The position numbers were made by a program, and so were the translations under genes. A stretch of DNA of 64,000 nt from Marinilactibacillus sp036039175 (lineage in GTDB: Bacteria > Bacillota > Bacilli > Lactobacillales > Carnobacteriaceae_A), in NCBI RefSeq assembly GCF_036039175.1, contig NZ_JAYXKP010000002.1, forward strand, positions 124,001 to 188,000, read 5' to 3'. Below, one piece after another: positions 25,049 through 33,867 of this stretch (position 1 is the stretch's first letter; each line of letters starts with the position of its first letter). The notes under the pieces are model-generated. The model did not search any database and was not told the origin of the DNA. It worked only from the letters and a program-made list of their open reading frames with translations.

Positions 25049-28000
25049 TTAAACTGTTAAATTTTGATTCACAAAAATTCTATCCGTTTCTAAAGCATTC
25101 TTTTCTTTTAATTGTTGAACAGTCGTGTTGAATTTAAGGGCGATTCCAGAAAGAGTATCTCCGCTTTCAACTACGTAACCACCTTTTGTTACAGGTACTT
25201 TTTGTTCCTCTGCTTTTACTGCTGCTTGAACAGATAAGCGTTGGTTCACGAAAATCGTATCATTCTCTAACTTGTTCCACTCTTTGATCTGTGTAACGGA
25301 AGTATTGAACTGAAGAGCGATTTTGTATAGTGAATCTCCAGATTGAACAACATACTGGTTAGAAACCACTTGAATTGGTTGAGTTACAGGTTTTGATACT
25401 ACAGGAGCCGATACTGTCTGCGTTCTACCTGCAGCTATAGCAAGTACTTGACCAACAAAGATATTATCAGATTCTAGTTTATTCGCTGATTTAATCTGTG
25501 CTACAGTCGTGCCATATTTAGCAGCTAGAGCGGACAGTGTGTCTCCAGCAGAAACAACGATACTGCTAGTCTGCTCATTAACCGGCTGAGTCACAACAGG
25601 TGCTGGTGTGACTGGTTTAGGAGTTGTTTTAGCGCCAGCTACATTTAGTGTCTGACCGACAAAGATCATGCTAGAAGACAAGCTATTGTCTTGCATCAAC
25701 TGATTCACAGATGTATTGAATTGACGTGCGATTCCACTTAATGTATCTCCACCAACCACACTATATTGCCCTAATACAGGCTTAGGTGCTACAGGAGCAA
25801 TCACGACTGGTGTAGGCGTAACTGAAGTGTTAGATCCATTGACTGTTAACTTTTGATTCACGTAAATTGCATCCGTATTTAAATTATTCGCTGATTTGAT
25901 TGCAGAAACCGAAGTATTGAACTTTCTGGCGATTGCTGACAATGTATCTCCTGCAACAACTGTATAACTTGATTGAATCGTTTCAGTAGGAGCAGATACA
26001 CTCGGACTATTTGTTACTGGAGTGCTTGATGCTTTACCAGAAACCGTTAACTTTTGATTCACAAAGATTTGATCGGTTTTAAGATTATTAAGAGATTTGA
26101 TAGCATTTACTGTTGTATTGAATCTTCTTGCAATAGACGTCAACGTATCTCCACCTACTACAGTATAGCTTGAAGTCGTTGTTCCTTGCGAACTTCCGTT
26201 ACTCAGGACTGGAGTAGTTGAACTACCAGTATTTTGACCGTTTAAAGTCAATTTCTGATTCACAAAGATTGCATCGCTTTTCAGATTATTTGCTGATTTG
26301 ATAGCAGATACTGATGTACCAAAACGTCTTGCGATCGAAGTCAGCGTGTCTCCTCTAACCACTGTGTAATTAGATATAGTGGGTGTCGTAGGTACAACTG
26401 GATTAGAAACTGAACCTGTTGAAGTTCCAGACAAGACTAATTTCTGGTTCACAAAAATCAAATCGCTTTTCAGGTTGTTTAATGATTTGATAGATGACAC
26501 GCTTGTATTGAATCTTCTAGCGATAGAAGTCAATGTGTCTCCGCCAACCACTGTATAACTTGACGAACTTGTTTGTTGATTACTTCCAGGGTTTGGTGCT
26601 GGTGTTGTTGATCCACTTTGTGCTGCTCCAGAAAGTGTCAACTTCTGGTTTACAAAGATCAAATCACTCTTCAAGTTGTTTAAAGATTTGATAGACGAAA
26701 CAGATGTATTGTGTCTTCTAGCGATAGAAGTCAATGTGTCTCCACTCACCACTGTATAGCTTGATGAACCTGTTTGTTGGCTATTTCCAGGGTTTGGTGC
26801 TGGTGTTGTTGATCCGCTATTTGAAGTTGACCCAGATAAAGTCAGTTTCTGGTTCACAAAGATCAAATCACTCTTCAAGTTGTTTAAAGATTTAATAGAT
26901 GAAACAGATGTACTGTATCTTCTAGCGATAGAAGTCAATGTGTCTCCACTCACCACTGTATAGCTTGATGAACCTGTTTGTTGACTGTTACCAGGGTTTG
27001 GTGCCGGCGTTGTTGATCCACTATTTGAAGATCCACCAGATGCAGCTCCGGAAACAGATAATTTCTGGTTCACAAAAATCAAGTNACTGTTACCAGGGTT
27101 TGGTGCCGGCGTTGTTGATCCACTATTTGAAGATCCACCAGATGCAGCTCCGGAAACAGATAATTTCTGGTTCACAAAAATCAAGTCACTCTTTAAATTG
27201 TTCGCTGATTTAATCGCAGCTACAGTTGTATTATATTTTCTAGCAATAGACGTTAAGGTTTCTCCCCTAACCACTGTATGTTGACCGCTAGTATTGTTAC
27301 CAGATGTCGGTGGTGTGGTTGGTTGAACTGGTTTTACAGTACTTGAACCGCCGTTCCCTGTCTCTACTGTACCTGTCCAATTTCCATCGAAACGAGTCAA
27401 ATCGTACAAGCTGATAATATTGTTCAATTTGCTGGCATAGCTTGGATCTGTCGCGTAACGCCCTTGTAACCAAGCAGAAGCATCTTTATACGAGTTAGTT
27501 TTTTCAATCCAAGCACCAGAATAGAATTCGTTATTCCATCTTGTACCATTTCTAATTAATCTAGCGTTGTCTTCCAAAGATTCTGCATAGCTAGGATATT
27601 TTTTGAAATTATCTGTTATCGTAATCCAACCTGTACTTGAATAGTACTCTTTTGTACGCATCGCAACAGATTGTCCATTATAAGAACCTTTGATTCCGAA
27701 TAAGTTATGATTTGGTGGAGAAGATAGAGTACTTTTACCATAACCAGACTCTAAACTTGCTTGAGCAATCATGATTGAAGCGTAGATGCCATTTTCTTTA
27801 GCGATTTTTTGAGCGTAACCAGAAATCTGATTAATAAACTCAGAAGTCGTCTTAGCTTGACTCAAATTACCAGTACTAGTTGTTGAGCCATTTGAAGGTG
27901 AAGAAGTCGCCGAGCCAACTCCTGCTTGATTAATTGCAAGTTTCTGTCCCACTTTAATATTATTTGGGTTAGAAATCTTATTTAATGCGACAATGTTATT

Positions 28001-29119
28001 GACTGTTGTATTATAAGATTTAGCGATTTTATTTAATGTGTCCCCAGATTTCACAGTGTGAACGATTGCTTTAGCTTCGGGTTTATTCACTGTTGGTGTT
28101 GGTTTCACTTCTGGTTTTGGCTCAGGCTTCGTTTCTGCAACAGGTTTTGTTACCGGAGCTGGAGTCGGTTTTGTTTCAGCTGGTTTAGGAGCTGGCTTTT
28201 CTTCAACTGGTTTTACTGTTTCTTCAGGTACAACTATTTCGATTTCTTCTGTTTCTTCAACCGATTCTTCGACTTCAGTAACAGGTGTTTCAAACTCTTG
28301 AGATTCTTCTACATCTTCTTCTACCGTTTCAATTAATGCTTCTGTTTCAACTGAAACCTCTTCAGATTCTTTTTCAGATGATTGATTAACAGCAACTTCC
28401 ACTGCTTTATTCTCAGTTGGAACTACAACTTTTTCTTCAGCGACCTCAGACTTTTCTACTGATTTTGTCACTGTTTGAGGTTTAACAGTCGTTTCAGAAC
28501 TTGTATTTTCTACAACTTCTTCTACCATGACATCTTCAGTTTCTTCTTCAATATTTTCATTCATTTCAGGTTCTGTAACTTCTACACTTTCGACGACTGT
28601 TTCTTCTACTATGTTTTCTGTTGTTTCAACAGATTCTTCTTCAGTAGTTTCAGTCAATTCTTCTTGAACAATGAGTTCGGCACTTTCAGATTGTTCTAAT
28701 TGATAAGTAAGTAATGCTTCAAATGCAGTATTTAAGTCGTCAGTAGATAGTTGTTCAACATTTAATTGAGCCAATAAACTTTCTCCGCCAGCCAATTCAA
28801 TCATTCTAACTAGTTGAGACTTAACGAAAGAGAGTTCTTCAAGTTCATCACTGGTAGGCACTTCTTCAGTTAATTCAACTTCCTCTGTTTCTGGAGCTAA
28901 AGTTTGCTGCTCTTTGACAGTTGCTTGTAATTCATTATACTGGTCATATAGTGCTTGAATTTCTTCTTTATTTAGATCCATTTCTTCTGCATGGACAGCT
29001 TCACCAAATGCAGAGATGGCTACAACTCCAGCTAGAATGCTTGAAGACATGGTCAATTTCAATGAGCGCTTCTTTGCGTTATTTTTGTATGATTCTAACA
29101 TATCTTTCTGGTTTATCAT
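25049..29119 (-). CDS. secreted N-acetylglucosaminidase autolysin with multiple LysM repeats
   Basis: A very large wall hydrolase, 1356 codons as given. It starts with a signal peptide ending near VHAEE (residue 45). A long acidic Glu/Val/Thr-rich linker and a Pro/Lys-rich stretch follow, to about residue 345. Then come one LysM (about 351-396), a glucosaminidase domain (about 423-575, probable catalytic Glu near 457 in SLESGYGKS) and eleven LysM repeats of about 45 residues joined by Ser/Thr/Gly/Pro linkers. LysM binds the glycan backbone; the enzyme would cleave septal peptidoglycan like AtlA or AcmA. At 27085 there is an N flanked by a 101-bp exact duplication, producing an extra partial repeat; without it the protein would be 34 codons shorter. 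The true repeat number is uncertain. The ATG at 29119 follows GAGGGG. Confidence 0.9.
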   Translation of the reverse strand: MINQKDMLESYKNNAKKRSLKLTMSSSILAGVVAISAFGEAVHAEEMDLNKEEIQALYDQYNELQATVKEQQTLAPETEEVELTEEVPTSDELEELSFVKSQLVRMIELAGGESLLAQLNVEQLSTDDLNTAFEALLTYQLEQSESAELIVQEELTETTEEESVETTENIVEETVVESVEVTEPEMNENIEEETEDVMVEEVVENTSSETTVKPQTVTKSVEKSEVAEEKVVVPTENKAVEVAVNQSSEKESEEVSVETEALIETVEEDVEESQEFETPVTEVEESVEETEEIEIVVPEETVKPVEEKPAPKPAETKPTPAPVTKPVAETKPEPKPEVKPTPTVNKPEAKAIVHTVKSGDTLNKIAKSYNTTVNNIVALNKISNPNNIKVGQKLAINQAGVGSATSSPSNGSTTSTGNLSQAKTTSEFINQISGYAQKIAKENGIYASIMIAQASLESGYGKSTLSSPPNHNLFGIKGSYNGQSVAMRTKEYYSSTGWITITDNFKKYPSYAESLEDNARLIRNGTRWNNEFYSGAWIEKTNSYKDASAWLQGRYATDPSYASKLNNIISLYDLTRFDGNWTGTVETGNGGSSTVKPVQPTTPPTSGNNTSGQHTVVRGETLTSIARKYNTTVAAIKSANNLKSDLIFVNQKLSVSGAASGGSSNSGSTTPAPNPGNSXLIFVNQKLSVSGAASGGSSNSGSTTPAPNPGNSQQTGSSSYTVVSGDTLTSIARRYSTSVSSIKSLNNLKSDLIFVNQKLTLSGSTSNSGSTTPAPNPGNSQQTGSSSYTVVSGDTLTSIARRHNTSVSSIKSLNNLKSDLIFVNQKLTLSGAAQSGSTTPAPNPGSNQQTSSSSYTVVGGDTLTSIARRFNTSVSSIKSLNNLKSDLIFVNQKLVLSGTSTGSVSNPVVPTTPTISNYTVVRGDTLTSIARRFGTSVSAIKSANNLKSDAIFVNQKLTLNGQNTGSSTTPVLSNGSSQGTTTSSYTVVGGDTLTSIARRFNTTVNAIKSLNNLKTDQIFVNQKLTVSGKASSTPVTNSPSVSAPTETIQSSYTVVAGDTLSAIARKFNTSVSAIKSANNLNTDAIYVNQKLTVNGSNTSVTPTPVVIAPVAPKPVLGQYSVVGGDTLSGIARQFNTSVNQLMQDNSLSSSMIFVGQTLNVAGAKTTPKPVTPAPVVTQPVNEQTSSIVVSAGDTLSALAAKYGTTVAQIKSANKLESDNIFVGQVLAIAAGRTQTVSAPVVSKPVTQPIQVVSNQYVVQSGDSLYKIALQFNTSVTQIKEWNKLENDTIFVNQRLSVQAAVKAEEQKVPVTKGGYVVESGDTLSGIALKFNTTVQQLKEKNALETDRIFVNQNLTV
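25052..27300 (-). repeat. array of eleven LysM-coding repeats
   Basis: Eleven degenerate tandem units encode LysM modules with the pattern VVxGDTLTSIARRFNTSV then IKSLNNLKSDLIFVNQKL. The innermost units (about 26440-27000) are nearly identical, including their linkers (GSTTPAPNPG), while the C-terminal four have diverged. This suggests recent duplication or gene conversion in the middle of the array, and also makes it prone to misassembly. Confidence 0.85.
26984..27186. repeat. exact 101-bp direct duplication separated by one N
   Basis: Bases 26984-27084 and 27086-27186 are identical over 101 positions and are separated only by the N at 27085. An exact repeat ending in an ambiguous base is the signature of two contig ends with overlapping sequence joined by a scaffolder. 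The 102-base insertion happens to keep the frame (34 codons). Confidence 0.95.
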
Positions 29120-29173
29120 TTATTCAATACCCCTCTCAAAAAAACAAGTCCAATATCGTTCCTTTGTCCTCAT

Positions 29174-29243
29174 ATTATACAGTTAGTATCGGATGAAAGG
29201 AACCAAAAAATAAGCTTTTTTACAAATGTCATATGACTGTAAC
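29174..29243 (-). promoter_or_regulatory. promoter and candidate WalR site of the autolysin gene
   Basis: A -10 TATAAT lies on the - strand at 29174-29179 without a good -35. About 50-65 bases further upstream, on the + strand, TGTCAT-ATGAC-TGTAAC (29227-29243) matches the WalR (YycF) consensus TGTWAH-N5-TGTWAH with one mismatch. The site is in reverse orientation to the gene. WalR commonly activates wall hydrolase genes, so the link is plausible but unproven. Confidence 0.4.
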
Positions 29244-29366
29244 AGTAGGGAACCGAACAGATTCTAAACGCGTACAGTTGATTCATTTAAGCTAATACAT
29301 CATTGTAAGTCTACTACTTTAAAGGTTAATCCTGTTCTGTTTATACAAAAGATAAGGGAACACTTT

Positions 29367-29966
29367 ATGAACAAGAATGTGATTCAAGAAAGGTCGGATA
29401 CTATGCTACTTTCGCCACTTAGATTTTGCCATCAACTCCTATCAGATTCCATATCATATGGAGATACGGTAATTGACGCAACCGTTGGTAATGGTCATGA
29501 TACAATTAAACTTGCTCAACTTGTCGGAAATACTGGGAAGGTTTATGGATTTGATATACAAAATTCTGCGATTGAAGAAACAAAGAAAAAAGTTCTTTTA
29601 ACTGGACTGACGAATCAAGTTGAATTGATACACGACGGCCATGAACAAATAAAGCAATATATAGGTTCGGATGCCATTCAGGCAGTGGTCTTTAATCTTG
29701 GCTACTTACCAAAGAGCGATAAAACCATTATTACGCTTCCCGATACCACATTATCTGCAATAGAACAAAGCTTAGATAGTCTAGTTCCTGGCGGACTAGT
29801 CGTGATCATGGTTTACTACGGACATGACGGTGGACAAGAAGAGAAAAACGCTGTTGAGTCTTATCTGAAGACACTGCCTCAAGAAGACTACTCAGTGCTT
29901 AAGTACGGGTTTATGAATCAAAAAAATACACCTCCCTTTCTCCTAGCTATTGAGAAAAAAAGGTAA
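29367..29966 (+). CDS. mnmM: tRNA 5-(aminomethyl)-2-thiouridine methyltransferase MnmM (YtqB)
   Basis: A 199-residue class I SAM-dependent methyltransferase of the YtqB family. The SAM-binding loop is VIDATVGNGHDTIKLA near residue 38, the acidic ribose-binding residue follows in YGFDIQNSAI, and the family-specific VVFNLGYLPKSDK takes the place of the catalytic NPPY-type motif. YtqB enzymes were shown to perform the last methylation of the wobble mnm5s2U in Gram-positive tRNAs and were renamed MnmM. Two starts are possible: the ATG at 29367 (after AAGGGA) and the ATG at 29403 (after AAAGG). It is divergent from the autolysin, with its own terminator. Confidence 0.88.
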   Translation: MNKNVIQERSDTMLLSPLRFCHQLLSDSISYGDTVIDATVGNGHDTIKLAQLVGNTGKVYGFDIQNSAIEETKKKVLLTGLTNQVELIHDGHEQIKQYIGSDAIQAVVFNLGYLPKSDKTIITLPDTTLSAIEQSLDSLVPGGLVVIMVYYGHDGGQEEKNAVESYLKTLPQEDYSVLKYGFMNQKNTPPFLLAIEKKR

Positions 29967-29970
29967 GTAA

Positions 29971-30004
29971 AAAGCCACATCCTTGTAATTTGGGATGTGG
30001 CTTT
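29971..30004. terminator. bidirectional terminator, mnmM / nucleoside transporter operon
   Basis: A 12-bp perfect stem, AAAGCCACATCC (29971-29982) with GGATGTGGCTTT (29993-30004), between convergent genes. Confidence 0.88.
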
Positions 30005-30007
30005 CGT

Positions 30008-30964
30008 TTATTTTGTTTTAATATAGGTTTGTCCAAGTCTTGCTGGTGCTTCCGATTTTCCAATTACGCCGACAAGTACAATGATTGTCAATAAATATGG
30101 CATAACTAGTAACCAAATTGTTGGTATATTTTGAATAATCGGTATATACGTACCGATACGCGCTAGGCTTTGTGCAAACCCAAAGAATATCGCAGCACCC
30201 ATAACACCTAATGGATTCCATTTACCAAAGATCATTGCGGCCATAGCGATAAATCCTTGACCAGCGATGGTTAAAATACCAAACTCATTAGAGATCGCTT
30301 GAGCTTGAATTGCGCCACCCATTCCTCCAAGTAATCCTGAAATCAAAACACCAGAGTATTTCATAAGATAGACTTTAATTCCTAATGTCTCAGCAGCATG
30401 AGGATGTTCCCCAACTGAACGAAGTCTTAGTCCAAATCTTGTCTTAAATAGAATAAACCAAGAAAGGATTGCGACCACAATACCAAAATACGCTGGCCCC
30501 GAAGTATTTTCAAAGAAAATTGGTCCAATAATTGGAATTCGATCAAGTAAGAAAATACTCGTTCTACCAAATGACTCCGGTAATGGACCTGTTTGAGCAG
30601 CTCCAAAAATCGCTCTTGTCAAAAAGACTCCTAAAGCCGGCGCAGCTAAGTTAATCACTGTACCCGAAATAATATGATCTGCTCTAAGATTAATCGTCGC
30701 TACTGCATGAATGATAGAAAACAACACCCCGATAAGCCCTCCTGCGAGTAGGCCCATCCATGGAGTCCAACCTCCAAAAGTTGCAGCAAATTGAATATTG
30801 AACACTGCGGACATGAAAGCACCCATAACCATGATACCTTCAAGACCGATATTTACGACACCACTTCGCTCAGAAAACGTTCCACCTAGAGCTGTGAGTA
30901 TCAGTGGAGCTGCATAGATTAACGAACTTGAAACAATCAGTTGAATGATACTTAATGCGTTCAT
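30008..30964 (-). CDS. nupQ: nucleoside ABC importer, permease 2 (NupQ-like)
   Basis: A 318-residue inner-membrane permease of the BPD_transp_2 (branched-chain amino acid / sugar / nucleoside) family. GGTFSERSGVVNIGLEGIMVMG near the N-terminus and VGEHPHAAETLGIKVYLMKY near residue 185 are typical of the BmpD/NupQ side of BMP-type nucleoside importers. It is the last gene of the operon; its ATG overlaps the stop of nupP by 4 bases, so the two permeases are made in step. Confidence 0.9.
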   Translation of the reverse strand: MNALSIIQLIVSSSLIYAAPLILTALGGTFSERSGVVNIGLEGIMVMGAFMSAVFNIQFAATFGGWTPWMGLLAGGLIGVLFSIIHAVATINLRADHIISGTVINLAAPALGVFLTRAIFGAAQTGPLPESFGRTSIFLLDRIPIIGPIFFENTSGPAYFGIVVAILSWFILFKTRFGLRLRSVGEHPHAAETLGIKVYLMKYSGVLISGLLGGMGGAIQAQAISNEFGILTIAGQGFIAMAAMIFGKWNPLGVMGAAIFFGFAQSLARIGTYIPIIQNIPTIWLLVMPYLLTIIVLVGVIGKSEAPARLGQTYIKTK

Positions 30965-32052
30965 ACGTCTCCTCCTTGCGAAGTTGAGCTAGCAGTTTGT
31001 TTTTTTGCTGCTCTTTTATCTATAAAATAACGAATAATATAATTAGCGCCTACAAAGAAAATAATAGCAGCTATGACAATATTGGCCATTTCATCTGGCA
31101 CACCAGCCTGATTCGGCATGAATCCAGCTCCGATGTTTAAAACACCGAATAAAATAGAAGAGAAGAAAATACCAAAAGGATTGCCTAGTCCAAGTAAAGC
31201 AACTGCGATACCGTTGAATCCAATATCCGGTAACCCTCCTTGAGTAAAGATGTTTCCAAATGTTCCGAGTCCGTGAACAGCCCCACCTAAACCAGCTAAA
31301 GCACCACTTAAAAACATAGATAATATAATATTTTTTTCAGCGCTCATTCCAGCATATTTTGAAGCAGAAGCATTTAATCCAACTGCACGAATTTCAAAAC
31401 CTGCTGTTGTTTTTGTCATAAATACCCAGTAAAGAATGACAACGATTATAGCAATAAAGAATCCGACATTTAGTCTTGAGTTTTGTGTTAAAGTAGACAA
31501 CCACTGAAAGCCCATATTGGCGTTCTCACCAACTCTTGCTGTTGTATTTCCAGCTTCAGATAGAACGTTTCTAATCAAAAAGTTAGTCACTTGTAGAGCT
31601 GTATAATTCAACATAATACTAACGATAACTTCACTGGTTCCAAAATAAGCACGTAAAAATCCAGCAATTGATGCCCAAATTGCACCAACAAGTAATCCTA
31701 CACCTAAACTAAGCGTTAATAAAAGAATCCTAGGTAAATCAGGAAACGCCAATGCAACCCAAACTGCACTTACCCAACCCGCTAAAGCTTGTCCAGCTAT
31801 TCCGATATTGAAGAAACCAGCTTGGAAAGCTAAAGCAAAACCTAATCCTGTAAAGGTTAGTGCAGTTGCTTGTCTAAGTGCTTCTCCAATAAAATAAGGA
31901 CTTTGGAAGACGCTGACAATCATTGCTCTATAAGCTTCAACTGGATTATATCCAAATGCCAGCATAAGGACGGCTCCAAATAAAAATCCGAACAAGATAG
32001 ACATTACAGGAACTAATAAACTATTTAATAAACCTTTACTTTGTCGAATCAA
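30961..32052 (-). CDS. nupP: nucleoside ABC importer, permease 1 (NupP-like)
   Basis: A 363-residue polytopic permease, the heterodimer partner of the downstream one. Diagnostic blocks are GLGFALAFQAGFFNIGIAGQ near residue 70 and IRAVGLNASASKYAGMSAEK near residue 220. Translation probably begins at the TTG at 32052, inside the last codons of the ATPase gene (17-base overlap), with AAGGG about 5 bases upstream. The tight overlap argues for one transporter complex. Confidence 0.9.
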   Translation of the reverse strand: MIRQSKGLLNSLLVPVMSILFGFLFGAVLMLAFGYNPVEAYRAMIVSVFQSPYFIGEALRQATALTFTGLGFALAFQAGFFNIGIAGQALAGWVSAVWVALAFPDLPRILLLTLSLGVGLLVGAIWASIAGFLRAYFGTSEVIVSIMLNYTALQVTNFLIRNVLSEAGNTTARVGENANMGFQWLSTLTQNSRLNVGFFIAIIVVILYWVFMTKTTAGFEIRAVGLNASASKYAGMSAEKNIILSMFLSGALAGLGGAVHGLGTFGNIFTQGGLPDIGFNGIAVALLGLGNPFGIFFSSILFGVLNIGAGFMPNQAGVPDEMANIVIAAIIFFVGANYIIRYFIDKRAAKKQTASSTSQGGDV

Positions 32053-33616
32053 CTACACCCTTCTCCTTTCCTTTTTGTTCGGCTTGGTCTTGTGCATCAC
32101 TTAATGAAACTCCGGCCATAAGTAATCCTAGTTCTGATTCTGTTGTATCTTTGGCATTAACAATTGCAATAATTTTTCCATCGTACATAACGGCGATTCG
32201 GTCTGAAACATTCATGACTTCATCCAGTTCATAACTCATTAAGAGAACGGCTTTCCCGTTATCTCTAAGCTCAACTAGTCGCTTATGAATATACTCGATG
32301 GCTCCAACATCTAATCCACGAGTTGGTTGTGCTGCAATCAATAATGCAGGATCTCTATCTACTTCTCTAGCAATGATGGCTTTTTGTTGATTCCCACCAG
32401 ATAAAGAAGCAGCTGAATGTTCTTCACTAGGTGTACGTACATCAAATTCTGCAATCAATCTTTTCGCATGTATTTTAACTTCCTTATAGTTCAAGAATCC
32501 ATGTTTACTGAATGGTTTTTTATAGTATGTTTGAAGTGCAATATTCTCTTCCAAAGTCATCGGTAAAATCAACCCAAATTTCTGACGATCTTCTGGTATA
32601 TGACCTAGTCCAGCTTCAGTGATTTTTCTTGGTTTCAGGTTCGTTACGTTTTTGCCATCTAACTCAATACTTCCATTACTTGATTTAGTCAGACCAGACA
32701 AAGCCTGGATCAATTCTGATTGTCCGTTTCCATCTACCCCTGCAATTCCAAGAATTTCTCCAGCCTGTACTTCGAAGCTAATATTCTTTACTGCGTCAAA
32801 TCCTCGTGTTTCTTTCACAGTTAAGTCTTTAACTTTCAAAACGGCTCCTGATGGATTAGCAGGCTTTTTATCCACTTTAAAGGATACAGAACGTCCTACC
32901 ATCATGTCAGCAAGTTCTTGTTGAGAGGTTACAGCTACATCAACCGTATCAATACTTTTTCCTCTTCGGATAACGGTACATCTATTGGATACTTGTTTAA
33001 TTTCATCAAGCTTGTGCGTGATTAAAATGATTGATTTACCTTCATTTACCAATTTCTTCATAATGCCCATTAATTCTTGAATCTCTTGAGGTGTCAAAAC
33101 TCCTGTTGGTTCATCGAAGATAAGAATATCTGCTCCACGGTAAAGTGTTTTCAAAATCTCTACACGTTGTTGCATCCCTACAGAAATATTCTCCACACGA
33201 GCAGAAGGATCTACTCTCAGACCATATTGATCTGATAAAGCTTGGATATCTTTTTCTGCCTTTTTTCGATCAATATATCCAAATTTCGTTTTTTCTCTTC
33301 CTAGCATAATGTTTTCAGCTACAGTAAATTTATCCACCAACATAAAATGTTGATGCACCATACCAATACCCAATTCATTTGCTACATCTGGTGATGATAT
33401 GTTCACAGACTTACCGTTTACTTTAACTTCTCCGGAAGTCGGCTCTAACAAACCAGATAAGATATTCATCAAAGTAGATTTCCCTGCACCATTTTCACCT
33501 AAAAGTGCATGAATCTCACCTTTTCTCAAATCTAAATGAATATTATCATTTGCTCTAAATGTTCCAAATTCTTTTGTGATCCCACTCATTTCAATAACAT
33601 GTTGTAATTCAGACAA
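32036..33616 (-). CDS. nupO: nucleoside ABC importer, double ATPase subunit (NupO-like)
   Basis: A 526-residue protein with two fused ABC ATPase domains. The first has Walker A GENGAGKST near residue 45 and a divergent signature ISVGMQQRVEILK; the second has SLSGGNQQKAIIAREVDRDP near residue 410 and ends with a TRGLDVGA D-loop. This sugar/nucleoside-type arrangement powers BMP-dependent uptake. It is separated from the binding-protein gene by 251 bases that contain a terminator-like hairpin, and overlaps nupP at its 3' end. Confidence 0.92.
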   Translation of the reverse strand: MSELQHVIEMSGITKEFGTFRANDNIHLDLRKGEIHALLGENGAGKSTLMNILSGLLEPTSGEVKVNGKSVNISSPDVANELGIGMVHQHFMLVDKFTVAENIMLGREKTKFGYIDRKKAEKDIQALSDQYGLRVDPSARVENISVGMQQRVEILKTLYRGADILIFDEPTGVLTPQEIQELMGIMKKLVNEGKSIILITHKLDEIKQVSNRCTVIRRGKSIDTVDVAVTSQQELADMMVGRSVSFKVDKKPANPSGAVLKVKDLTVKETRGFDAVKNISFEVQAGEILGIAGVDGNGQSELIQALSGLTKSSNGSIELDGKNVTNLKPRKITEAGLGHIPEDRQKFGLILPMTLEENIALQTYYKKPFSKHGFLNYKEVKIHAKRLIAEFDVRTPSEEHSAASLSGGNQQKAIIAREVDRDPALLIAAQPTRGLDVGAIEYIHKRLVELRDNGKAVLLMSYELDEVMNVSDRIAVMYDGKIIAIVNAKDTTESELGLLMAGVSLSDAQDQAEQKGKEKGVVDSTK

Positions 33617-33795
33617 AAGATGGCCTCCTCATTCAAATTATTTAAATTGATTCTGATGTTTTCTCATTATCTTACATCGTGAACTTGTATTCAAGCTTCT
33701 TTGAAGTATTTCATTCGAAAAAAATTTTTGCTTCAAGATATTGTGCTAAAAAATTCATATTATCCATCTACTAATTATATTTAGTTTTTCGCTCT

Positions 33796-33829
33796 AAAAA
33801 AGCGCCGGTCACACGACCAGCGCTCTTTT
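33796..33829 (-). terminator. internal attenuator between the binding-protein and ATPase genes
   Basis: AGCGCCGGTC (33801-33810) pairs with GACCAGCGCT (33815-33824), with one mismatch and a 4-base loop; A and T runs flank it. It lies inside the operon just after the lipoprotein gene. Such partial terminators let the binding protein be made in excess over the membrane subunits. Confidence 0.75.
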
Positions 33830-33867
33830 ATTCAATTTCAAATCGTCTTTAACAGAGTGAACGAATC

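Noticed and set aside
25052..27300. Regularly spaced repeats suggesting a CRISPR array
   Set aside because: The period is about 170-200 bases, in frame with LysM protein repeats, and the repeats are degenerate; no cas genes are nearby.
28058..28699. Forward-strand Phe/Arg-rich frames opposite the autolysin linker
   Set aside because: Low-complexity shadows of the Glu/Thr/Val-rich coding region on the other strand.
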